From Podospora pseudocomata (lineage: Eukaryota > Ascomycota > Sordariomycetes > Sordariales > Podosporaceae), in NCBI RefSeq assembly GCF_035222375.1, contig NW_026946363.1:7502001-7566000 (forward strand): a stretch of DNA of 64,000 nt, given 5' to 3'. Position 1 is the first letter of the stretch, and each line of letters opens with the position of its first letter. Position numbers and translations under genes: made by a program. Positions 22,939-35,890 of the stretch are shown here, in pieces. Under the pieces are notes generated by a model that was not told the DNA's origin, did not search any database, and saw only the letters and a program-made list of their open reading frames with translations.

Positions 22939-25374
22939 TTAGTTGGCTTTCAACTTGGTATCAGTGAGAGTTATATTCACCTTCTGGACCTGTCTCCTCA
23001 TCCATCGTCCCAAACTTTCACACAGCCTATCAAGAATCCACTCTGCTTCAGTAACGTCGGCGAGCAGAGGGCTATCTTCACCAATCCAGTCCCATTCTGT
23101 TTGTTCATCCCTCTCCACCGACTCATCGCTTTCTAAAGAAGACAAGGCGGTGAATCGTATCAGCTTCGTGAATCTTTCCCACTCGCCATATGAGTACACC
23201 TTTGGCGGATGGGATCTCAGGTCGTGGGCAACAGCCTTGATGGCAGCGGACAGCTCTTTGGCAAGCTCATTGTCATCATACTTCTCCTTTTCCAGCACCC
23301 GACTCCCGTCTTGCTGCTGACCAAGAGAACGCTCGGGGTCTATGTCGCTGAAATGCCGCTCGTCACGCATAGGTCTCTCTGGATGCTTGCCTTTTTCTGT
23401 GTCGACCTGTTTCCTGTTTAATAACTTGGCCAGGGTAGAGTGACGAGTGAGAAAGCTTTTGAGGATTCCCTTCTTGGGCATGATGGTCCAATCTGCCAGA
23501 GTAAAGGTACCCCTGTTGATAGCCATGACAACGGTTTGACTCATTTGCTGAACCAGGACTGTGACAATGGGAACCGCGGTGATGGACCAGACAATAAAGA
23601 ACGGCTTGCCAATGTTGGACTTGGGGGCGAGATCACCATACCTGCTCAGTAATTAGCTTGGGAAACAAGTCACAATGAAGATTGGCCAGGATATTTACCC
23701 GATCGTCAAGATTGCCACAAAGCAAAAGTAAAGGCTGTCAAAGTATCTCCATTGGGATATCCGTGTTTCAGTCACCATGAAAACCAGAGCCCCAATTGTC
23801 CAAAAGGAGAAAAATACCAACAGTGCCATCCCAAGCGCCCATGATCTGTGTCTAAGGTCAGCAGTCAGTCTGTCACGACAAAGCAAAAGGGGCCTACTGT
23901 TTCCAGTGTTTTGTCTCCTCCTGTATCTGCCTCATGACATCAAACCTGTCCTTTTCCTCCTCCAACAACAGTAGTTTTTGCCGCCGCTTCTTTCGTCTGT
24001 CGCGAAGAACTTCTTCTCCGCTGCCAACCGCATTTTGGGCCTTGCCCTCGTCAAATGTAACTGCTCTTCCCACAATCTCCAGGCGCCCGAGCTGCATTAT
24101 GGATGCCCGGCGGGCATATTCTGAGGCGCTCTCTGCCAGGCCTCCTTCGGCAGCTGCTGAATCCGGCCTCACGGGCGGCAGGCCTAACCGCTCTCTCAGT
24201 TCCTTTTCACTGGTCACTGTTCTCCCGACGGTCGACTCGCGTTTGTGTTGCCGATGACGTTTGATGATCTTGTCCGCGCTGATGTTGGCTGCGAAGCGCG
24301 TCAGGCTGCCAATGACAAGACCCAAGAAGATGACACCGATAATCTGGAATGCAAACAGAAATCCCCTTCCCGAATCGGTTTTGGGTGCGAAGTCTCCGAA
24401 CCCCACAGTGAGGATTGTCTGATCCTCGTCATCAGCAAGGTTCTGATTACGTGCACCAGGGGACCAGCTGACTTACCACCTGAGAGAAATATAGGGAATC
24501 AGCATAAGTAAAGCCTTCCAACGCGCAAAACACCCCTGCACCTCCTGCCAACCAGAAGAAAAAGCTCATGGTCTGGAGAATCAGTGTCCTTTGGTCGTCA
24601 TCTAGCTCAAATTTTTGTGGATAGTGTCCCTTAAAGTAGCCAACCATGTTAACCATCAGCATGGCACAGCTGAGGACGTACATGAGCGATGCCAGGACGG
24701 AGTGCCAGAAGCCCTGAGAATATGCTTCACCAGGCGCCACAGGTGGTGCATAGATTGCCATGGCAATTTCCACGACTATCAGCTGTGTGCAAAATGGACA
24801 TGTCAGAATATCGTGACATAGAATGGGTGTGTAAGTACCTACGATGAGAGCCGACAAGAGCCAGAATACAATTGATAAAGGCAAGGCCACTATGTATCGT
24901 ACTCGACGTGTGAAGTTTAACAGCAGAAACAAGTGGCCGAGGAGGCCAAAGATGATGGAGAAGATGTTGGGGATGATTTCCCTGTAATGTGGTGAGCGGG
25001 AATAATTTCTTTTGGAAGGGGGTGTAATCTCACCAATTTGGATCAGGTATACCCCAAGCGGCATCATCGGAGCCATGGTTGTCGCTGAATGGCAAGCCAT
25101 TGTCAGGCAATGTGAATCTCCATGGACTCACCAAGGACACGATGGACAAGACGTTGGAGAACGGCCCAATGGTTGCAGCGATGAGTGGAATGGCCGTCGA
25201 AGCAAACCACCACTTTCTGCCACCGAAAGGTCAGCTATGTGCACCAGAAACATAAACACAATATAGAAAAACATACTGTGGCAAGTTATCACTTTGTCCT
25301 CGAAGCTTTATCCGACCTCCTGCAGCGGTTCGGATTGCGGCAACCGGAGCCGGAGCTGATGGTTTGTTGGGCAT
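22939..25374 (-). CDS. TOK1: outward-rectifying two-pore-domain potassium channel (Tok1 family)
   Basis: Plasma-membrane K+ channel with the fungus-specific 8-TM, two-pore layout. Seven exons (25374-25277, 25216-25034, 24981-24843, 24782-24477, 24418-23898, 23845-23699, 23641-22939) give 698 residues. The first TM lies in WWFASTAIPLIAATIGPF. Four more TMs precede pore 1, whose filter TVGFGD is at about residues 246-251. A long Arg/Lys/Glu-rich cytoplasmic loop follows, then a TM and pore 2 with filter TIGYGD at about 463-468, then the last TM and a roughly 190-residue charged cytoplasmic tail. Filter GFG in pore 1 and GYG in pore 2 match the Tok family. The start is fixed by an in-frame stop three codons upstream. 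The 60-nt third intron has no in-frame stop and is a multiple of three. Confidence 0.93.
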
Positions 25375-27570
25375 ATCTGCTCGTCATATAACAGATTCGT
25401 GTTTATCTCCCACAGGGCTTGTTGTTGACGATCAACCTTGCATATAAACATTGATTTGGAGCGCCAACGTTCGACGATGTCCTTGCGGAAAAGAATGGAA
25501 GGGGAACAGGGCAAGCCACCAATCACTTTCTCTCCAGTCGAGCGAGATCGCTGTGGGACTCCATTGTGGTCTGTATACTTGAGGTTGACAGCACCATGAG
25601 AAACATATCAACAGGCTCACGTGTGATTCGAAAGGGTATCACAGTTGCGATGTAGGTACCGATGGTACACGGGGGAGCGAGTTCTCCTTGCACAAAGACA
25701 GAACTTTGTCGGAGTCTGACCAAGTCCCTGACATGAAGCAGCTTGGCTCCATGCCTCTCGCCCACAGGATACCGACTCACTAAGTACAAGTGTTTGACAT
25801 TTGTCCATCCACCACTTCGGATGACTCAATAGTCGTGATCTTGTCATATGTGGCGGTTACTATACATTGTCGGGCGGCCTGGCGTTTGTGGCTTCCTATT
25901 CCATCCGATTGGACTTCCTGGAGTGGAAAGTATGATGTATATTTGGTGTTGCAGAGAGCCTTGTGCTCATGGCCTCATGAGGTTTCCCGTTCCTGCCTTC
26001 CATTCGTAGTATCATGATTCTCCCACAATCCCAATCTGGAGGTCCGCCGCCACTTCCCTTTGGGGCCATGGGTTGAGAAAACAGGCCCAATCATCCACTG
26101 GATGTAGCGGTATTTAGGGTAGTTACTGCCCCATAAGTTGGTCCTAAATCAGAGGCTGATTCTGGCTGTCTCATCAAACTATGGTGATTTCGACTTTGAT
26201 AATCATCCCAGAATTCTTTCTTGCATTAACCATTGCAAATTCCCACTCTTTCATGAGGAGAGTCTACAACAAACTGGATAAGACTTCACATCTTTTTTAT
26301 GTCATTCACATGGGGGATACCTACCGAGCTTGGATTACAGGACCAGTTTTCTTACGTTCGTGATGACATTACCAAGATAACTGTAGCTTTAAAAACTGGG
26401 AGATATGAACTTTTCCAGATAAGAGTAGAATCCAGATATTTCTCCAAGTTTTAACACCCCAAATATATTCATGAGACTGCCGGTGTTGCTCTCCCTCATC
26501 TGGTGTCAGTTTGATATGGTTTGTGATGATTCCGAGCAAGTACGACGCACTGACGTTCTACCTCAACCTCAACAGTGCACAGACAATTTTACAGTGACGT
26601 GAATTTGCAGGCGTGCACGGACCCCGCAAACCAGCCTATATATTTCACAGTCCCGGCCCCAAATTTACTGGTTTCCTTTTTTCTTCTTCATACTTACCTT
26701 GGCCAACCTCCGGGAGATCACGAATTCCTAGGGGTAGGGTGACTAGCCTTCATTGCACATCGAGGAGTTTGGTTGTCTTTAATTGCCCTTCGGGGTCGTT
26801 ATGGCCGCAATTTTTGATGTTTACCTCTCTTTTTCATTATGTACCCGACTCTGTTGGGCCATGAGGAAGAAGCCTCTTTTGTGGTGATGTAAATCAAGTA
26901 ATCCGTAGCCCCGAAGATGATTGTGTCGGTTCACAACTGAGTTGGACTGACGAACGATATGGTCGCAGAAACTATTTCAAGCCGAATATTTCCAGCGGCC
27001 CTCCCGCCTTGGTGCAGGCTGATCACCAAAGCGCAAACCACGTCCTTCTGGGCGGTCCGTGACTCCGTCTCAGTCTCACCAAGGCATCTTTGGCTTCCGG
27101 CTTTGACCACTCTCGACGAGGTCACCAAGGCATTGCACTTGCCAAAAAGTCCAGACGTCTGTCTAACTTAAAGAAATTTGTTTGTTCAACATGCTAAGGC
27201 CCGGCTTGGAGACCGTCGGGGAATTCGCAGTTTCAGATTGTCATCGCACCAGGGCACCGGCACACAGGTCTTTGCTTGAAGAAGGATCCGATCTGGCCTG
27301 ACCTTGCTGACGGGCAGAGCTGTTCTGACATTTGTTATCCGAATAGGGCCCTCCCTTACATTCTTCAGAGCGGCGCGGCATGGAACGTGTCAAACCGCGC
27401 CTCGTCTCACCCAGTACCAACGCTCAAAACCACAGCGGTCCTCTTGCTCGACCAGTCGGCTGTGCCTCAATACGAACCGTAGATCTGCACATTTCTTCTC
27501 CCGTTGTCAACTCCAAATCAACAACCAGAAGAAGTATGATGATCATTGTGGACAATCAATGATCGAAATC
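25375..27570. other. divergent intergenic region between TOK1 and a tail-anchored-protein gene
   Basis: About 2.2 kb with no supportable gene. Small frames such as 25523-25789 (minus) and 26613-26864 (plus) lack domains. Composition is moderately AT-rich around 26100-26500. Confidence 0.5.
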
Positions 27571-28545
27571 ATGTCGTCAACAGCGCCCTCACCACCGCCT
27601 GTGCCAGAGAAGACGCCAGTTCGACCCTATTATGCGCCTCTGGTTCCCTCCCCACTGAACCCGAAGAACTGCTTCCAAATAACCCCCCCAACATTACCAC
27701 CAGGATCTCCATCTCCCAGAACACCACCACCTAAAAGACCCAGTCTCCGCAGGCCAGCCTCCCAGACGAGCCCGACTCAGATCCTTCTTCGTCAAAAGGC
27801 CGCCGCCGCCTTTAGGTCAGAGAGCCTGATCAAGGCTTACAGCAGCAACAACAACAACTACATCTCCCTCGGGAGCAGTCGCCGCCACGCCAGCAGCCGG
27901 AACCCATTCCTCAACATGACCCAGCACCAGAACCTCACAACCGCTGACACCATCGACATTCTCTATTCCCTGGATATTGGCGATGATGACGACACCAACC
28001 CCACAGGCGACCTCGGTCTGATCACGCCAGGCAACAACACCAGCAACAAGCCACTGCCGCCAGTCCCCATGCCCCCTCCTCTATTTTCGTCTTCTTCCCC
28101 AGGGCAGGACCCCAACAGCGACAGCCCACCAGAGCGAGAAGACCATCGGCTTCAAGAAAAAGATGACCTCGACCTCCTTAGTTCAACCCCCTATCACGAG
28201 GACTACGACTACGACCACAGAGACAAGGAGGAGATCGACCTCGAGAACGGCTGTTACTTTGAGCGGGAAAGGGCAACACTACCCTCGGGAAGGACAGCCT
28301 CTTTTGACGACTCGGGATGGAGGGGACGATCGACGCTAAGGAAGGCAAGACGCGGTGGTGGCAGTGGTGCTGAACACAGGTCAGGGGTCACAAGGCTTGT
28401 GATCCACCTCGGCCGAGGGCTGGTGATACTGGGGATCGTGATCTGGTTTGTGCTGCTTCACGGGCTTTTGAGGACCTTTGGCGGGGCGAGGAGGCCTCCT
28501 CCTCCTGACTCCAGCTTGGGGTCTGCTTCTGATTTGGAGGCATAG
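27571..28545 (+). CDS. proline-rich protein with a single C-terminal membrane anchor
   Basis: A 324-residue frame starting MSSTAPSPPPVPEK; an ATG four codons upstream (27559) is also possible. Residues 1-80 are Pro/Ser/Thr-rich with PPKRP and PPPVP motifs suited to SH3 or WW binding. The middle is disordered, with Asn-, Asp- and acidic runs. A basic patch (RKARRGGG...HR) precedes one hydrophobic helix at about residues 276-298 (RGLVILGIVIWFVLLHGLL). About 26 residues follow (GGARRPPPP...). This is the layout of a tail-anchored or type II single-pass protein with a disordered cytosolic head. I do not recognise a family; the absence of introns and low-complexity composition lower certainty. Confidence 0.6.
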   Translation: MSSTAPSPPPVPEKTPVRPYYAPLVPSPLNPKNCFQITPPTLPPGSPSPRTPPPKRPSLRRPASQTSPTQILLRQKAAAAFRSESLIKAYSSNNNNYISLGSSRRHASSRNPFLNMTQHQNLTTADTIDILYSLDIGDDDDTNPTGDLGLITPGNNTSNKPLPPVPMPPPLFSSSSPGQDPNSDSPPEREDHRLQEKDDLDLLSSTPYHEDYDYDHRDKEEIDLENGCYFERERATLPSGRTASFDDSGWRGRSTLRKARRGGGSGAEHRSGVTRLVIHLGRGLVILGIVIWFVLLHGLLRTFGGARRPPPPDSSLGSASDLEA

Positions 28546-29348
28546 ACATCGATTCCATTCTTCTTCTGATGGCGAGCCTTTTTTTTTTCCTTTTTTTTTC
28601 TCCTCTTGTTCCATTTCTTTGGTATCGGACTCAACGGCTGGCGACAACTTGGGGGCTTTTTGGTTCTTTTACTGGTTGCATTAAATAGGTCAAGAAGGTT
28701 AGCGGCAGGAGTCCAAAACGGCGGGGGAAGAACCGGGCTTGTTACGTTTTGTGTACATATATTCAGCATTTCAAGTTGCATTACAGGGGCGCGGATTTTC
28801 TGTGGCTTCAGGACACGGTAGCTCAGGGTATGTGTGGTCCACGAAAGACGTCAAGATCACATTTGCACAAACATACACGCCGTTTCTGTCTTCCGTCTTC
28901 CGTTAAAGTTACCATGACCCACCGGAGCCTTGATTTGCCAACTCGCTAGGCGTGGAACCGCTTACTGCAAACTACCTGAGCAAAAGTAATGGGACTGGAG
29001 ATCCAGAGAGCCCATTTGGAGTGTGGGCGACTGATTCCTTGCTACTTAGGGTGCCATCATGGATGAAAAAGGCTACAAATGCACCTGACCAAGCCCAACC
29101 TGACCCTCCCAAATCCCTTGCCCGACCCTCAAAAGAAAAACTTATCAACTGTTTAATGGGCGTTGATGGCTAAAGCCGAACCTTGCCCGGTTTGTTGTTT
29201 CCCTGTCGCTCCCCATATCCATCGTTCTGCGAGATACAAACAATTTAGCAACTCCGTTCCCCATCCACCTCTTTTTTCGCTGTCCGGTTGTTTGTTTCCT
29301 CTCTATAAATACCCTCGTCTTCGGCCCCAGCAACCCGACGAAGTGATA
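28546..29348. other. convergent 3' region
   Basis: Lies between the stops of the tail-anchored protein (+) and cullin-1 (-). It holds two poly-T runs at about 28579-28600, just past the first stop, and no gene. Confidence 0.55.
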
Positions 29349-31943
29349 TTACGCCAGATAACCGAGCTCATCGTCCTCCAAGCGCTCGAGGTACTCCTTG
29401 TCGAGCAAAATCTCGATACACTTCTTGATATCGGCAACCTTGGGCACAAAACGGGACCGGATTTGGTTAATGGTTTCGGAAACGAGCTGCTGGTGCTTCA
29501 TCTTCTTGCGGGCCTTCATGATGCGGACAATGGCAGACTAGGTGTCCATGTTAGCATTTGATTCGTCCTCTTGGGACCATGGAAAAATAAAAGGACATAC
29601 CTGAAGCAACAGTTTCCTGTCTTCTTCAATCGTCTTGTTCGTCTCTGCTTCCTCCTGCTTCGTCTCGCTCTTCATGCCAACGTTCAGATTGACCCTGTAC
29701 TTCTTGTTCTTGAAGTCGAGGTTCAGAGAATATGTATTGCCAGGCCCCACCTTGGCACCAGAATCACAGGTCAGGACCTTGGCTTTGAGGCAGACCAGGA
29801 GCGCTGGATCCAGAGATTCGCTGTTGAGCTGAGTTGTTTGCGCAATTTCCTCATACGTGTTTTGAAGCTTTTCGTTGAACAGAAGCAAGATGGCCATCTG
29901 ATACACAGATACTGAAAATGTGTATGGCATCTTGGCGTTTCGAACATAGTTCGCCTTGATGTCTCCCTTGCAAAGCTGCCACAACCAGGTGAGCTTCCGG
30001 CCATCGTGCTTGTGCTTATAGAAACGTGTGAAGCGCTCGCAATCTTGCGCAATTTCCTCCGGTGGGTTGAAGTTTGTCCCCGGGGCAGTCAGGGGCCAGA
30101 AACCTGTGCCCAGTACCGAGTAGGTAGAGTCCAAGTTCTTGCCCTCGATGCTGGCCTGTACGTGCCCCTTGAAGCCAGTATTCAGATCTTTGGAGATCTG
30201 CATATCCTGGAACATGCGCTGCAGCTTGCTGGTGTACTCGAATCCGCACGCCTCCTTGAGCTTGCTGATCATGCTAGTCTCGGCGTCATCGGACGACGAG
30301 TTGCTGTGAACCAACCGGCGAGCCAACATGCGAGAGTAGAACTTTTGAAAGACATCTTTGTCCTCAATGTATTTGAACACAGTCATGATCTGCGTCAAAG
30401 TCTCCTCCAGAGCACCATCTTCCACACCAGTGCTGCTCTTGCGCAAAAGGATATCGGTATACTTGGCCAGGAGCTCCGGCGACTTGTTGGATCCAGACTT
30501 GCAGACTTCATTGCGGTTGACGAATTCCCTGCACGCGTTATCGAGGGATCTTGTAAACTCGGCCTCATCGTTGAACGCGCGCTTGACCAAGCCTTGATAC
30601 TGCGTGTGAATCTCAAGTAGCGCATCCACGTAGACCTTGGGCTCCAACTTGTCGGCATCGGAGGCCACCTTGGCGACAGCAGCCAATCCGGCCTTGCGAA
30701 CGTGATTTTCGAATTTGGCCCGCAAGGGGTCGAGGCCACCAGCAATGCGCGAAAGCAAACTGTACATGCGCGCCATGTCTTCCTCCCTGTCATTATCAAG
30801 GAGAACCTGAAACTCGTCGCGGAGCAGGTTGCTGTGGTCCTCAATGAGCACCTGGTTACAAGCCTTCTTGAGCTGGATAATTATGTCCCCGATCAAGTAT
30901 AGCTGCACTCGGTTTTCCTCCTCCTCCAGACGTGCCTCGGCTTTCTTCATGAACTCAACAACGCTGTTCTCGGCAAGGAACTGCTTGCTCTCGTTCGTGT
31001 AAAATACTTTGGTCGCTTCAAGGAATGGCTTCTCGAAATGGAAGCGATAGACGTTGAGCGTGGGCTTGTGGGAGTCGTTCTCGTCGAGTCCCAAGGAGAT
31101 GAAGGAGTCGACAACCAGTTTGATCTGGTTGTATTCGATGGTTTCGCCGTTGCGGTGCTTCTCCACCAGTTTAAGGACCGAGTCCATGACTTTGTGGACA
31201 ACTTGGTGGAAGAGGACATCGCGCCATTTGACGAGGTGCAGGGTGTAGACATCGTACACCGACTTCTTGCCCTCGTCCATCTCCCGCTTTACCCAGTGGC
31301 GGTTCAGGTACCCGAAGATATGATGAATGTACTTTGCGGCGTTGGTGTAACGATTCCACTCCCGAATGTAGAAGGCTAGAAGAGCCTCTTCAGTGTGACT
31401 CTTCGATTCCTCCACAAGACCCGTCAGATGCTGTGCCAAATACTCATTGAGCAGCTTGTACAGGTCCTCTCCCAGTAAGTGTGCTACAGAGCCAAGTCAG
31501 CAATTCAAAGCGTCTAGACAACCAACGGAGACACTGACCACCTCTATGAGCTCCAAGCGAACCAGCGTTGAAGCTGACAGCCTTCTGGCTCGTGCAAAAA
31601 TTGTGAACCGTTCTGGAGATGCATAGTCAGTGTCGAGAACGTGAGGGCTCGGTAGGAAGGGTTCGAAACGAACGTGTAGAGTTTCATGTACTGCCCGCGG
31701 CGATGTTAGCGATGCGCCCATTCACGGATGTAGGAGGGAGACATACGTCGGCGAGATTCAGGCCGCTGTGGAGGTTTGTCATGATGCCATCGATGCCCGT
31801 TCGTAGGGTGAGCCATCTAAGTCACATCAGCAGGCGTTCCTTCGCATCGGGGCGGCCTGGGCAAGACAGGCTTGGACCTGGACGTACGTGCTGTCGACAT
31901 CATCACGGGTGTGGGAGGCACCCGAAAACGCTGGTGGAGGCAT
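29349..31943 (-). CDS. CUL1: cullin-1, scaffold of SCF ubiquitin ligases
   Basis: Scaffold joining Skp1/F-box substrate receptors to the RING protein Rbx1. Six exons (31943-31888, 31816-31747, 31690-31674, 31612-31539, 31483-29601, 29537-29349) give 762 residues, the expected size. The N-terminal cullin repeats begin with the [15 protein letters not shown] Skp1-binding region. The cullin homology domain contains [20 protein letters not shown] and [10 protein letters not shown]. The winged-helix end has [13 protein letters not shown] with the neddylation lysine at about residue 708, followed by [16 protein letters not shown] and the terminal YLA typical of cullin-1. The third exon is only 17 nt. 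All features point to CUL1/Cdc53 and not CUL3 or CUL4. Confidence 0.97.
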
Positions 31944-33222
31944 CTTCTGAAAAGTATCGACGTCTCCCACGGAAAGACAACGGTGGACTAGACACGACGG
32001 CGAGGTGTTCGGTGAGGTGGTGCAAGTTGGTGTGACCAGGATGGATTAATTGACAGCCCAGGAAGGACGAGCAAGGGCTCTGGTTCAAACGGCAGGACAG
32101 GGTTGTCGCGGCGGGCAGGTGCGCTCTGGATCGGGGGGAAGCCCAGGAATAAAAGAAGGATGCCGTCGGTTCGCCGGTGCAAACTGATGATTCGCAGATA
32201 GAGGGCTTCGTTCGCAAGTGAGGCCTTCGGTATGTCTGGTCGAGATTCTGCCGGGTCCTGGCCTGGTGGACGTCAGTTGGTGCCAGGCAGCCGCTACCTG
32301 AAAGGCCAAATCGGGTGTGGGGCAGCCAGAGGTGCAGTGGGCGTGGCGGGGAATAGATTTACTGTCAGTCGTAAGGTGGGCAGCGCAAGAACTTCTGCGA
32401 GAGTTGAGTTCTCTGAAAATTGGTGAATAGTCTGATTTTCTGCAAAATGTGAAGGGGACTACAAAAAAGTCTCCACCATTTGCTCCCAAAGATCAACGAG
32501 GCTCCAGGTTGTTGGCAACCTTTGGTGGCGTTGGCGTTCGTGCCAGCATCACCTTACACGTCAAAAAGTGCTACAAATTAGTAGGTTCAGCATACTGGAC
32601 ACTCTAGGTGCAGACATATCAGATTGCTGTATAAACTCCCAAGGTACCCAGAGCAGACTACTTGCAGCATTTTATAGATATATCTCTGTTTCATGACTCC
32701 AGGTACCTGCTAGGCAGAAAAACGGCGTTGTCATCGCCCAGCATGCTGGCTTTTCTGTCAACGGCATGGCACTTCAGGCAGGAAACTCAAGGTTCACCAT
32801 CCACCTCGGTCTGTCCTGCACGAAACTATCCAATCCTAATCACGAAGGCACAGTCCCAACCAGGGCTGATAAACGGTAGGCGTCAGCAAGCGCACGGACA
32901 ACGGTAGGCACACCAGGCAAGAGTCAGAAAACAACTTGGAACAACACAGAACAGCTGTTTTGACGATTCCGCTACCATTCAATCTCATCCAAGACTCGAC
33001 AATATTCTAGAAAGTAGATTATGTTGTCCGATCCCGTGTCGAACGCTGAGGGTATACTGCTACTCTTCCCAAGAAAAAAAAAAGAAAGAAAAGAGAAGAG
33101 AAACCTTTCCCGCCCAAACCCAGCCCCCACATTCCCACTCTACACCCTTAACTTGGAAAAATCTCGCTCCATGATCCGAATCTTGCCCCTCGCCATCTGA
33201 GGAGCTCGCTCATCCCAGATCC
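31944..33222. other. intergenic region: CUL1 promoter and SRF1 3' region
   Basis: No gene seen. A purine-rich A/G run at about 33071-33104 lies shortly past the SRF1 stop. The first few hundred bases 5' of CUL1 are presumably leader and promoter. Confidence 0.55.
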
Positions 33223-34385
33223 CTATCTACGTTCGTCTTCGCCCCCTCCCAGCTTCTGTACGAGGCGGAATACGTTCACGGTGAAAGTGAAGCTCCATGA
33301 TATCAAACCGACGGTCTGAAACGCAGCCAACGCTTGACTGTATTGGCTCACCTGACGGTCCAAAGAGTTGTGAAAGACGAGGGCCTCGAAGGCCAGTGTT
33401 GTGCTTGCGGATTTGAATATAATGAAAAACAAGTCCATCAGGACAAGCGAAATCTTCTGTGTGGCTGGCCGCAGTCCCAAGGGCTTGCCAGTGTATTCAT
33501 CCCATGTCATGTAGCCGATATAGGGGACCGCTACCGTATCTACCACGATAGCGACAATGGACTGTGTCCGTTCCGAAGTGTTTGTTTCCGTCTCGCCGTT
33601 TTCTATTTGGAAGATCTTGGCTGAGAGGGCGAGAGCCACTATGGAGGTGAGGAGAACCGTAAGGCGGAAAGCCAAAGGCACCAATGGGTGTTGTAAGATG
33701 ACCCGCCAAGCTCTCTTGTAGAGCAGTTTGTTCCTTGCGGACCGGTTTCCGGCTGAGTCGAGAAGTCGTGGCGGCTCAATGGGGTTATCGAAGCTGGGCT
33801 GGAGCTCTTTAAGCACCTCGGGGTCAACGATCTGAGCATGTTCCCCTGGAAGATGGCCGTATCGAGAGGATTGCAGATAGCTTCGCCATGGTGAGTTGGG
33901 TGTTGCCCGGCTATATCGAGGCACAATCACAGGCTCGGCTGAGCGCAAGTGGTCCCATTTCCTCCCTCGCTCCGCAGCATCTTTGCGCAAAATGAATTTT
34001 CGTAACCTTGCTCGCGAGGTCCTCGGTGCCTCACCGGTAGGTAACACGCCTCCAAAATCGTACACGTAGCCATCTTTGGAGATCCGTCGTTGGGGCTGGC
34101 TGGGGGAATGATTGTGGTGAGAGTGCGCGGCCCGGGGAGGGGGGCAGTCAAGTGCGCGGAGCTGGTCTTCGGTCGGCGACCCGTACCGTGCTTCGTAGGA
34201 GTCTATCCATGCTGGAAAGTGTCAGGTAATTCATGGGCTGGCATTGATAAAGGAAACATACGTGGCAGGGATCGCGGTGTATGGTGTCGAGTGGTGTTTG
34301 AAGCGGCAACGCTGCTTCGCGACCTGAGGGAAGCGCGAGGTTCAGAAACATTGGAACTGGAGCGCGGGAGGCCCGCAGATGCCAT
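33223..34385 (-). CDS. SRF1: multi-pass membrane protein resembling phospholipase D regulator Srf1
   Basis: Two exons (34385-34262, 34211-33223) give 370 residues. The intron joins ...RSLP and PWIDSYEARYGSP, restoring the SLPPWIDSYEARYG motif that I associate with fungal Srf1. A disordered Ser/Arg/His-rich head, a GYVYDFGGVLPTGEAPR segment and a basic RARLRKFILRKD stretch precede four hydrophobic helices at about residues 219-240, 258-277, 295-320 and 335-359. Yeast Srf1 activates the phospholipase D Spo14 at membranes. The membrane topology is seen directly; the Srf1 name rests on remembered motif resemblance, so it could be another fungal four-TM family. Divergent from the mitochondrial KHE-domain gene. 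Confidence 0.75.
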
Positions 34386-35890
34386 TATCAAAACAATCGA
34401 GCAGAGGCTATTCAACTCTGCCGTCGATCTAGAGGGGCGTCAACAAGTGGGGATGAAACAACATCCAGCGAGCGAAGTCATTCAATCAAAGCGATCGGGC
34501 GGTCGAGATTGCTGGCGAGCATGCAGAAAAGCGATCGATATTCCAGAATTGCCAGCGCATGGTCAACTCGGCGATGACGGCGGAGCATTCGATAGTGTTT
34601 TACTTAAACACACGACACATGTTGCTTCTCCTGCGAGGTCGAGTTCGTCAAGACCATCTGATTGTAACATGCGCCGTGGTTGGCCTGGAGGGTCTGTGTC
34701 TGTTTTTGTGCCGCTGAGCACTGGCTTGGAAGCGCTGGCTGGTATTAGGGGACTTGGCGGCTGTGGGCTGTTTTGCAAGTTTGGGTAGCACCGCGCTCGC
34801 TGTTATCCCTGCTGGCACGGGCCGCATGACCTCTTCACTCCACTCAGCTGCAAACACAAGCCGGATGGAAGCTATGACGACAGTGTGAAGATATCTGATA
34901 CCCTTTCTTCAGCAGATAGTCTAGGGTACATGATGAAATCGCCAGTATGGGAGAACCTTGACCAATAATACTACAGCACACTGGAGTCAGGTTTCAATAT
35001 GTATGTAGCCCACGTCCACCTCAAGGCAATTGGTATCTCAGAAACAATGTGTGGTTGGGCGAGTGCCGCTGCATCAGGACAGTAAGTGGAGTCTCTAATC
35101 AAAAGCTCACAGTCGGACATCAGAGCCAGGCAGCGGCAAGCTCGCAATGTTCATAACGCTGTCAAGAGCCGCAAACCGTCTCTACAAGGTTTGAGAGAGA
35201 TCCAAGTCCTTTTGTACCTGAGAGCCATAATTGGAACCCCTTGGCAGGCCTCCAGTAACGGCAACGCAAGCAATTCGCCTCCCACAGTCCCGTCGCGTTA
35301 TCCCAAAGGGTCTGGCTCGCCAACAAGGATTCGGATGCTTAATCAATGACGGGGACTGGAACTCCACTGCTCGTGCAAGCGGGCTGGCCCACTAGCTGGT
35401 GTAACGTCATCCAATGGGAGCTCCCTACATCACAAGGAACTGCGTCACTGCCCCTTCTAGCCCACGAGAAGCTTCAAAGTACCCCAGTCAGCATAGAAGA
35501 GCACAAAATTGTTGAAGAAATCGTCAAACCCAGCTCCAGCACCAGCTCCAGCTCCGTACACTAGGGAGAGTACGCGGTCAGCCTGTCGACTTGCCACCTC
35601 CAAGAGGCCTTGCGACAACAAACTCAACAAAACTGAGATTGACCATGGGCGGCCGCTGGCTCGGATTCTGGATTTGAGAAGGAGCAAAAAAATCCCATAC
35701 AAAAGCCCATTCGCTTCTTTCTTATTTTTCGCCTTTACGCAGCACAGGATTTTACAAAAGACGGAGCGGGTGCTTCGGGACGAACGAATTTCCTTTCAGA
35801 GGCAACCCAGGGCAACAGCAACATTTTTTTTTCTCCCGCGCGCAACACTCTTGACAAGGGACACCCACCAAACTACGGCAGGACGCTACG
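34386..35890. other. divergent intergenic region, SRF1 / KHE-domain gene
   Basis: About 1.5 kb with no convincing gene. The last 250 bases before 35891 are A/C-rich leader-like sequence. Overlapping frames at 34563-34857 and 35509-36168 have no recognisable features. Confidence 0.5.

Noticed and set aside
30006-30620. 204-residue plus-strand frame
   Set aside because: Antisense of cullin-1; low-complexity Leu/Val composition.
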